From Bostrychus sinensis (Eukaryota; Chordata; Actinopteri; Gobiiformes; Eleotridae), in contig CM036257.1 of assembly GCA_020698575.1 (NCBI GenBank), positions 20,785,520 through 20,849,519 on the forward strand: 64,000 nucleotides of DNA, in the 5' to 3' direction. Below are positions 34,351-44,800 of the stretch, piece after piece. The notes beneath the pieces were generated by a model. That model worked only from the letters and a program-made list of their open reading frames with translations, was not told the origin of the DNA and did no database searches. The translations under genes were made by a program, and so were the position numbers. Position 1 is the stretch's first letter. Every line of letters begins with the position of its first letter.

Positions 34351-36221
34351 GCATTGTTACTAATTACTACTACTGCTATTACTTTTTCCACAATTACTAA
34401 TACTACTGCTACTACCTACCTTGCTTCCGAGGTCAAAAATACTTATTTAGAGATTGTGAGTACTTTGTTCACTCCACAAACATGTAATATTATATATATT
34501 ATATTAAGGAAGCATCTTCAGATGAGGATAACTTGTTTGTTTTTCTGTAACAAAACAAAGTGATTTGTGTGTTTTAAAAGTGACAAGATGGTGTCAAAGC
34601 AGTGGTTTTAATTTTGTAAAGTGTCTCATTTGGCCTGGGGCGTCCTGGTGCAAATCAGTTTATCGTCACACCTAGAGGCTGTATTTCACCTCACTAACCT
34701 CATCAGTGTTCTTTATGTGACATCAGTAGGGGACAGGACAGAGCGAGGGGAGCTTCAGAGTCCTGCAATTGAATTTGGGAGCTGAAAATGACAAGATTTT
34801 ATTTAGGTGCTAAACCGGACCAGGAAGAAGAAACTCATGACGTTAGCATAATTTTGGCAACACACATTTAAAGCCTAATTTCTACATTAAATGGGGGTTT
34901 TGTGTAATTTGTTGCATGTAGCTGGTAAACAGATGATCAGTTTTTTGTCCAGAGGGAGGATTACTTACAAGTTGTAGGTAAAGGTACTGTTACTTCAAAT
35001 ATACTCATGTGATAAAATTATAAAGAAGTGCAAGTATCCAGCAAAATTATTAAATGAGTAAAAAGTATTGAGTATAAAGTACTAGAGAGAACCTATGACT
35101 ACTGTAGGAGACTGTTGTCCGAGCCTCTTTTTATAGTTTCTATTGTAATGGGTCCAAATGAAGCCTTCTTGCCCCAAGCCTGACTAGCAGTACTACAAAT
35201 ACGACTTCTGCTACTACCCACTTTGCCACTAAGGTAAACAATAAAAAATACTTACAATAATTTGGGGAATTAAAAATGTACATGAATAAAACATTTGTCT
35301 TTTAAAAATGCTCAAGGAAAAGTATCTTCTACGTATGTATGAAAATGTACACAGAAAGCACATAGGCCACTTCTTCCAAAAATGTATATAACTTGAGTAA
35401 AAGTATCAAGTAACTTTTCACCACTGTGTTTTTTTTTCAGTTAATCATATTTGCAATAGTCAATAATATCACACATTTCCACAGAACCATATATGTATGC
35501 ACAGATAATCATAGCAAGTATTCACTTTCAACATAACTGAATTTCATTGCTTAAAACAAATAAAAAGGCTCCATGTGTGGTAATGAAACATCCCTAAATG
35601 GATCACTAGAAATAAAACTGAGTTGACCCTGAGACTGAGGTTATGTGACCCCACTGCCTCTTTGACCAAACCTAACCCTTGCCTGGGAAAGCCATGTGCC
35701 GCCTGGATGTGGTTTGACAGGAGGCAGAGCGGCAGAGCTTGTCCTGCTCTGATGGCTCACTCCAGGGGGACAGTTGTAAATGTGAACTGTGACCTTTTAC
35801 GTCAAGGTTTTCCAAAGTGGACAGTCTCTGTGTCCGCTTACCCGCTTGGATTGTCTCCGGCCGGTTGACCTTTAAAATGACCCCAGGAGACAACGGTTCT
35901 GTCATTTGTGCCGTGTAGTGACAAAGGGTTCTTCAGGAGGCTAAATTTCAAGGTAACGTCTTGGAACTTTTTAGGCCTGGCCATTTATACCCATTCTCTG
36001 TCCATCTGGAGTGGGTTTAGAACCACTCCCATTCAAACTGCCTTCCACTGCGATCAATCCTACCAATCCATCTTTTCTTTTTGATCTTTCAGCTGTTCCT
36101 GTTTTTATTTTATTCTGGGTCGGCACAACAAACCAGTTGCACCGTGATTTGACAGGTTTTTTTAGGCTGAATGCCCTTCTTGTTGCAACCAACCACACTG
36201 TGAATGGGTGTAGGCAATGTG

Positions 36222-36250
36222 TGAGCTATCTATCTATCTATCTATCTATC
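36222..36250. repeat. (TATC)n microsatellite
   Basis: About seven uninterrupted CTAT/TATC units. Confidence 0.95.
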
Positions 36251-37024
36251 AACATACATACTTCTAACAAGGACAAGCTTTTTATTCAGGCTGTAGCTGG
36301 ACCCTACTTCTTGTAACACTTATATCTTGTATGAAATTAGGACATGTACAATTTTAACATAAATCTCAACGTTTGTGGGAATATACTGTATTAACAAATT
36401 TATACAATACCAGCAACATTAAAAAGGCTAGATTATATTTAACACATTTATAATACTTTTAAGACCTTGGGGATGAGCTAGCCTCATATTGTTCAAAATA
36501 TATCAAGCCAGTGTCTGTTTTTGATGCTGACCTGGCTTTCTAGAAGTTACATGAATCTTGTATGAATACCAATATAAATGTATTTAAAGTTTCTCACTAT
36601 AGTGTCACATTACATAGTGCATCATCTGGTCAGCCTGGTGCAGTGTAGAGCAAGTGTAGAGGAAAAAAACAAACAATATTTTTTACTGAGCATCATTTTC
36701 TTATGTCAATTCATTTTACAAAACTTGTCAGCTAATGATAGAATACTTTTCTCACCAAAGACAGATTTACAAAACAGAAAGAAGAAACATTTACATAAAT
36801 TTACATAGCTGCATTAAAAATGTTCAGCCTTTGGTTAAGACTTAATGTTTTTCCTGATAGTCGGATGGAGTTTAGAAAATGTTAGTGGCCATTCATGAAC
36901 CTTGGTCAATAGTATATTACAGTCAGTCCGTGTGCATCACCTAGAGGAAGCTCCGGGAACTGCACTCATAGCTGCAACATTTACAGACTGACGTTTAAGT
37001 GTATTTTAATTTTTTGTTCCAGTT

Positions 37025-38647
37025 TTAACAAAGTAAACTGCTGTGAATCTTTTGGATAATCTTTGTCAAGTAGTTTTTCGCTGGAGTGAAAGATGCTATG
37101 ATTTCCTCAATGTGTTGGACCCTGTAAGAAACAAATGTAAACTGTTTGCCATTTGTGGAGCGAATAAATGGTGCCTTATGAAAAGTTGTATACTTACGTT
37201 GTGCTTCCAATAAAGTTTTTGAAACTCTTGAGATCAGATATACAGATTTGGCTTGTCAAACTGACAGAGAAGACAACCTCAAACTTGGTAAATCTTTTGA
37301 GACTGCTGAAGACAATGTGCACTCTAGAGAAAGAAATAAAAGATGTAGCTTTATTAGAAGGATTTACAAGCCTCTTAACATTAAAAATGTATATATTAGG
37401 CCTTGATTTAATTGTTAAGATAAGACATCAGAAGTTTCAGATATCAATAAGAATACAAAAAAGCTTAGCAAAATGTGCTTTTAGGCCATATGCTAACTAT
37501 ACCTAAAAATGTCGAGAGTCTCAAAACTGGTCAAAGTCTCATGATAAAATGTTGAAAAAAAATCAACAAGGGACTAAAATGCATGAGGCTCCAAACACTA
37601 ATTACTCATATCTGTATTTGACATCAGTATATAGAGTCACTTTGTATATGGCTTTATTAAAATGTCATATTAAAAGTGATATTAAGACTTTACAAAAATA
37701 ATAAATACTAGTTTATACTATAGTTAGAAAGTCAGTCAGTCTAAGTTGTGGGTCATTCTGACTTTTACTTGTGTGTGCAATTGTTTCACTAATTCTCTAA
37801 AAACACTGATAGATATGATTAAGTTAACTAAATTTGACACTATATGCAGGGATGACTTCTTACTCAGTGTCCCGACAGTGGATGTCGAGGATGTCAAAGC
37901 GCAGACTGCCCCACATTTTGAGCCGCCGCAGCTCCTCTCCCATGTGTCGACAGCGACTCACCACCAGGCTAACGTCCTGGAGCAGCTGAGCACAGAGCAA
38001 ACATACACTGTAAATGTACACACTGCTCTGCTGGTACAGTGCTAATGCCTTGAATACATTGTACAAAGGCTTTTGTTACAGTTATGGGACCACACCAGAC
38101 ATCTAACGAAGTACACTTACCTGGGGAACATGTTTATTTGTGGGATACTTCTTTACCCAGTTTTGTTCCTGAGTGAACTGAGAAAGCAGTGTGTGAACAA
38201 GGCGGGCATGGCACTGCGACTTCTCATCTGGAAAACAAATTAAGGAATACTTCATCCTAAAATATTATTCTACTAATGCCAAACACCTGCATCCATTCAC
38301 TTGATTGTCATTATTTGTTATACTTTTGTTGCGATTATTTGTTATATTCATTCTATTTTGTCTTACCATTAAGTAGATATTTAAAGGAGATATTGGCTAT
38401 GGTCTTCTCATCATCATTTCCTATAAAAAGCAGAAAAGATATTCGGACTACAGGAACCATATTTGCAACTTAAAATGTAATCAACTTGGATGAACTAAAT
38501 AAAATTTGGTTTAATTTTTTCTACTTCTTTTTAAGAGAAAAATTACCTTTTGAATCTTCATAGATTAATTCCAAATGCAATGTTTCATGGAGAAATGTGT
38601 AAACAGCACCGGTGGATGTAATTTCTCCCAATTTCCATTCATTTATT
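37025..38647 (-). other. knl1: knl1 C-terminal RWD-type region (MIS12-complex docking)
   Basis: Exons 26-31 encode about 200 residues that align by eye with the vertebrate KNL1 C-terminus: INEWKLGEITSTGAVYTFLH, KTIANISFKYLLN, RLVHTLLSQFT with QNWVKKYPTNKHVPQ, SLVVSRCRHMGEELRRLKMW, IVFSSLKRFTKFEVVFSVSL and the terminal AKNYLTKIIQKIHSSLLC. In human this is a double RWD fold that contacts the NSL1 tail. The stop codon is at 37027-37025. I did not identify a convincing poly(A) signal. Confidence 0.88.
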
Positions 38648-41600
38648 CTGACAAACAACAGACATTATATTTATTTCAAACTCAACAGTAATAGAGGTAA
38701 CACTGAGCAGCCAGCTACATTATGTATTTTAGTCAAATGATGCTTTTTGTGTAATTTTATAAACATACGTATGCAGAATGGTGAGGTGCCTCTCGACGTT
38801 CTTGGTCTCTTCTTTCACTCTTCTCACTTTGTTTAAATTTTGCTTCTTTTGGATTTCGAACTCATATGTTGCTCTGTGATGGGACATGTAAGGAAAAGTA
38901 TTAAATTATTTGCATTTTGTATTAAATTACCTAAAAACAAATGTTTATTGCTGTTAAACTTGTTATAAAGACTCACTTTTCATTATTAGTCAAGGCCTCT
39001 GTGACTTTATTCAACCCTGTTTAAAGAATATGTAGTTACTTCTACTGTTATTTGTCATTCATTTTTGCTTAATTGAGCACAAATAACTGTTACTTACCTT
39101 GCTGGTGAGATTTCACACCTTCTTCAACAGCAGCAAGATCTTAAAAACAGAAAAAATTACAACATAGTACCAAGATTATTAAAATAGTAATGATAATACT
39201 TGCTCCATTTACCTGCTTCTAGTTCTTCAATACAGTCATCTAGGCTTTTCAGCATAACATCAGTTTCCTCAATCGTTCCTCTCAACTTCCTTTGTTCCTC
39301 CTAAAACAGTTTAAGAATTGAAATGGACTCCTTATAACAATTTCAAGGATCGCTATAAAGAACTTACCACATTTGCCTGTGTAAGATGTGCGTATAGGAC
39401 CTCCTTCATCTCATGTGATTGAGCTTTACTCATCTTTCTGAACAGGTTGTGTCTTTCTTTGAGTTTGGCACCAAAAGATTTAAACTGAAAATAGAAGACA
39501 CAAGGATGCTGAGATTAGAGCTAGCCAGGTCAAAAGCTTAGACCAAAGAGATGTATGAATGTAGTGAAAAACCACATGAAGTTAAAAATTTTACCTCTGC
39601 CTCTGAAAAGTTTTCCATCTCTTCCCACAAAGTCCTATTGACTAATCTCAGAGGTTTGTCTAAGTCACGCATTCGAACTTTGAGTCTGTGAAAAAAAGAC
39701 AATACTGAAGTGAAACCTAAATGTTGAAAGTGATAAATACAAATTATAAACTGAGATCACATTGAAAAGGTACAGAAATTACTTTCACTGGAGAAACTTA
39801 CCCCTCCACCTGCTCCGTGAGGTTACGAACATCTGCCTCATAGACCAGCTGTTTGGGATAACTGATATGTCTGTCTTTGGAGAGATCCATCAGAGTGCAA
39901 TCTGTGTCTGACAAAACCTAGAAAACAAAAATTCAAGTCTTGGTACTGTACTTGGGATTACATTATAAAGTCTGAATTGAGAAAGACTTACTCTCCCAGG
40001 AACAACACTCTGTCGCGGATTATGAATGACAAAGTCTATGTGGAAGAGCTTAAAGAACTCCATCATGGTGAGAGTGCCATCGTCAAATTTCTGAGAAGAC
40101 CAAAAAAAAAAAAAAAAAAAAAAGTACAAAAATAAATGAATAGTTTTGACAAAACAACCTCTGTAAAAGACATTAAAAAGGAGATGTTACCCTCTGTACG
40201 TCACTGGCATAGTCTTCAAGCTGGGATTCGAAAAGACTTTGTTTGGAAGCTGCAAGAATGAGAAATTGCGACACTTAGCACACCGATTCTCAGATTTTAC
40301 ACACAAAGTACCATCTCATAAAATATTTGTTTTTTCAAGTACCATCTTCAACGGGTCAAATTTAGTAACTAACCGAAAGCTAAACTAAGGGATAAAATAT
40401 GTATTCATAGACAAATGCATTGCTCCATAAGTCTAGCAGTATATAGGTGTATAAAATTAAGTGAAAAATGAAAAAAAGTCAAATATTTGGGCAGCCTTAT
40501 AAGTTTGCTGATTTGAATGCATGCAACTTCTCAAAATGGATTACTTACAACACAAAACTTGTTAGTTTAGTTAATTAAGACTTGAACTTTATAGACAGGT
40601 GCATTCAATCATGAGAAAAGGTATTTAAGGTAGTAATCAGGAAATGGAAGGACACAGGCAAAGTTGATGTTAAGGCCAGATGTGGCAGCCCAAGAAAAAT
40701 ACCAGAGACATAGGCAAGGAATGGTGAGAATGGTTAAAGACAACCCACAGATCACCTCCAAAGACCTACAAGATCATCCTGCTACAGATAGTTTCTGTAC
40801 AGTGTTCAACAATTCAGAGCACTTTGCACAAAGAACAGGTGTATGGGAGGGTGATGCCACACCTCACTTGAGGTGTGTGTCACTTGAGGTATACAAAAAC
40901 TCATTTAGACAAGCCAGATTCATTTTGGAATAACGTGGTGTGGACCAATTAGACAGTAATTGAGTTATTTTGTCATAACAAGGAGCACTATGCATGGCGA
41001 CAGAAGAACACAGCCTTCCAGGAAAAACATTTGCTGTCTACTGTCAAATTTGGTGGAGGTTCCATCATGCTGTGGGGCTGTGTGGCTTGTTCAGGAAGTG
41101 GGGCCCTTGATAAAGTTGAGAGTTGGATGGATTCCACCCAATATTTACAGTGACGCAAGGGTTAGGTATTCCAACAAGACAATGACCCGAAACACAGCTC
41201 AGTATAATGCTATGGAGTGGCCATCATAGTCCATAGACTTGAATATCATTAAAAATCTATAAGTTGATTTAAAGAGGACTGTCCATGCTCGGAAGGCATC
41301 AAATCTAACTGAAGTGGAGATGTTTTGAGAAATGGTCAAAAATAATACCTCCATCCAGAATCCAGACACTTGTCAGAGCCTATAGGAGTCGTCTAGAGTA
41401 ATGTTTGCAAAAGAAGGCTCAACTAAATATTGATTTATTTTTCTGTTAGGGTGCCCAAAATTTTGCACCTGTCAAAATTTATTATGACGCATATTGCATA
41501 TTTTTAGTTAATCCAGTATTACTAATTTCACTAATGAAATATTGCTGTATCCATGCAGTATTATATATATCAAAATGAAGTTGCTGATCCAAATGCCCAA

Positions 41601-41861
41601 CAACTTGGAACTTAAAATAATTATAATTATCAGGGGTGCACAAACTTTTACATATGATTGTACGTCTTGCTGGAAGACAAAAACAAGACAAACAGAACTT
41701 ACTTGACTCAAAGGTAGCTTCACCTCTGAGGCTGCCTGTGTGGCTACAATTAGAGGAATCTGTAGTTTCTGTGTGAATGGTTGGCGCAGCTGTAATGTTT
41801 TCATCACACACCAAAGTACAAGACTGTGAATCCTGGTAAAAAGACAAAATACATTAAAATG

Positions 41862-41894
<33 letters not shown>

Positions 41895-44800
41895 ATTTGA
41901 AATATTTCACCAACCAGTATTATAGTGTTGTTGGCAGTCTTCACTCTCTTCTCATCCCCTATGACATTTTCCTCATCTGGCAAAGGGCGTTTCTTTTCAT
42001 TGACTAGTGCAAACTCCTCTTCAAACACTTCATCTTGCAATTCTTGGTCCAACTCAAACTCATGAAATGAACTTTCCGGGCTCTTTTCGTCAAGCGTTTC
42101 AGATACGTCTTCATAGCTACCAAGCTCCTCATCATTGATATCACTTACATTAAGGTCAAAATTTCCCGCTTGTTTTGGGTCCCCATTGTTTACCGTTTTG
42201 GTAGGTTTGCCCACAGCCTGCACAAGACTGCCATCTAGCTTCTTTGTCTCATCAAATTTGCTTCGCTGGGGGAGTTTTGGTCTGAAGCCGACCACTGACA
42301 ACCTAGACATGAGCTGTTTAGTTTCCAACTTAAAGGGAGTGGTTGATGTGTAAAGTGGCTCTTCTTCAGTGACCATGTGTGTTTCAGTCTGTACCTGGTC
42401 CATTTTGAGATCTGGCTCATCAGCAGGGAGTGATTTGGTTTTATCTACATCTACATCAGTCTCTGGGTCAAAGAATGGTGTGTTGGTGTGTGTGTGATGA
42501 GTGTTGCTGTCCACCGTGACATTGTCAGGAACTGCGTTTAGCATTTGGCTGAAACGCCTTATTTTGGATTGGATATCTGCTAAACTCATTCGACGGCTTT
42601 TACGTGAATGGGTCGAGTCCTTTTCTGACGGTGAGCACTCAGACTTGTGTAAAGCCTCTACGTCATTGTTTTTCTCGTTTATTTGAAGAGAATCTGGCTG
42701 GATCCTTATCTCCACTTCACACTTGGCTCTAGCAGCCTCTGTGATCCCATCTTCTACACTTGGGGGCAAATCTTTTATAGCTGATCCTAGACATGGGTCT
42801 TCTGAGAGGGTCTGTCCCAATAAATGACCAGTTAGAGCTTCTGTCATATTCATATCTATGTCACTGTCTTGACACTCTTCACTTTGCAAGACTTCATTTA
42901 CTGGCTTCTCCGTAACAGTGGATACAAAGCCTGAGTTTCCATTCTCCACATGGGCCTTTCGTGTTTGAATAGGGCCAAGATCATTGTTTTTGTCTCCTTC
43001 AAAGGCTGGAGTAGCACTTGGGTCCCCTTTAACAGTTTCAGGTAATGGGGTACCTGTATTATTAATGAGTGGATTAGCCCATGGGACACTTTTCCTGGTC
43101 TTAAGTGCTGCATTTAAACTGTGTCCAGCTAAAGACCTGCTCCTTCGATTAGTAACTATACTATGTTCCCTTTTCTTCACAGCAGGACAATCCATGGTGG
43201 TACGTGGGGGTACAGGGTTTAATTCTGAGTGGAAAGCCTCTGATTCAAGTCCAATGTTTACAGTCAGGCACTGCGTTACTTCCATCCCAGCGTCATTTGT
43301 GGTGAACTGCACTGTTTTCTCCTCACCGCTGGGCAAAAAGTTAGAATCCTGGATGACTTGTGGTTCAACATCGATCTTCACGGTGTGGGCTTTTGTCACA
43401 TCCATATTTGCATCATCCAGATTAAACCTTAATGTTTTTTCTACAGATTTAAGTGAGATATCAGTATTTCCAAGTGACTGGGACACAGGGTCTGCAACAG
43501 TGTTTAACGATGTGCTCTGTGCTACAGCCGTACATGCATCACTGGTGTTAAACTGCTTATGTTTCTCTCCAAACTTGGGCAAAACACCATAGTATGCAGA
43601 TAATTCTGGATCAATATCTGTAGTGATGTTTACCGTGTGACTCTGGGTTACATCAATTTCAGCCTCGTTGGCATTAAACCTCACAGTTTTCTCTTCATAT
43701 TTAGGGAAACTGTTGCAACTTTCATTTGGCTCAAAAGCAATATTTACTGTGTGGCTGCGCGTCACATCCATGGTTGCATCGGTGGCATTAAACCTCACAG
43801 TTTTCTCTCCATATTTAGGTAAAAGTCCTAAATTTCCATGTGACGGTCCCATGGTTCCAATGTTCACAGTGTGACACTGTGTTACATCCATCTCTGCATC
43901 ATTGACATCAAACCTCACCGTTTTCTCTCCTGAAAAAGGCAAATCTTGTTTTGTGTCTGTGGAAATGTTTACAGTGTGACAGCGAGTAACATCCATAAGT
44001 GCATCATCTGCTGCAAACCGCACTGTTCTCTCTGTGCAGAAGTCTTCAGCATCAAAATCAACCTGCAACAAAGTCAGAACAAAAGCATATGGGTTAAGTC
44101 AAATTGTTGTATTGACAATGCTTCTCTAAGCATGAAACTACAGCTGTTTTGAGGACGTTTTAAAAGACCAATAGTTAGTAGTGGAGTAAATTGCTACAGA
44201 ACAAAGTAGTCACAATGAACTTGACAAGTATAGAGATTCTGATGCCATGGTAAAGAGCAAATACAAAAAAATAGCTTACCCGATTCCTTGGCAGAGACTT
44301 GCATGAGCTTTCAGAACCTAATAGGAAAAACATTTCTATCAACAATCAATGATAAAAAATGGCTTTCAAGGAGTTTGTGTCAAAAGAAATTTGTAGCTCA
44401 CCTTTATTAGTATATGATCCAAGTTCACTTCTTCGCTGTTGAGAGGTCATCCCCGTGTGGCCTGCATTGTGATAAATGAGGTTCTCAGCTTCTGTTATGC
44501 TTCCTGTTTGAGCTTCAGTAATATCCATGTTTATGTCGTCGTCACATGTTCCACCTCCTTTAGCTGTCTCCCTAATTATTCTGGAGTTGTTTATGGACAA
44601 CGGTGTTTTAATCTGCCCTTGTGTCTTCGTGAAGGGTGATACTTTGTTATGGATCACTTCGGTTGTCATTTCTTTTTGCTTTGGGACAGCTGGTTTAGAA
44701 AATGATGCAAAAAAGTTTTCAAATTCTAAATCCAGGGTTGGCACAGATTGAGACCCTTGTAATGCCTCTTGTTTTGGCACAACAGATGAATTGGGTACCA

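Larger units (their letters stand above)
27055..37024. other. Spacer between the nudt14 5' end and the knl1 3' end
   Basis: About 10 kb with no supported exon. It starts with the nudt14 promoter and 5' UTR (27.06-27.2 kb; no TATA box recognised). It then holds a hAT-MITE fragment with CAGGACTA-type repeats (27.79-28.0 kb), a Tc1 fragment (29.03-29.2 kb), GC-rich unique blocks at about 29.6-29.85, 30.2-30.55 and 35.6-35.9 kb, the triplet tract at 32.25-32.75 kb, a SINE at 34.0 kb and several scraps of a TACTTTTACTCAAG-rich repeat (33.4, 35.0 and 35.4 kb). Confidence 0.6.

Noticed and set aside
40664..41229. Functional transposase gene in knl1
   Set aside because: Only pieces of the Tc1 protein can be read and they lie in different frames with stops. 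The copy is dead.
42984..43592. A 202-codon plus-strand gene opposite knl1
   Set aside because: Shadow of the MELT repeat: its period and composition follow the antisense of exon 15, and it has no homology of its own.
41804..44071. A single 755-codon gene on the minus strand
   Set aside because: The frame is real only from 44062 to 41915 (knl1 exon 15). Its ends run through the acceptor on one side and the poly-T intron on the other; the tail after the donor is intronic.
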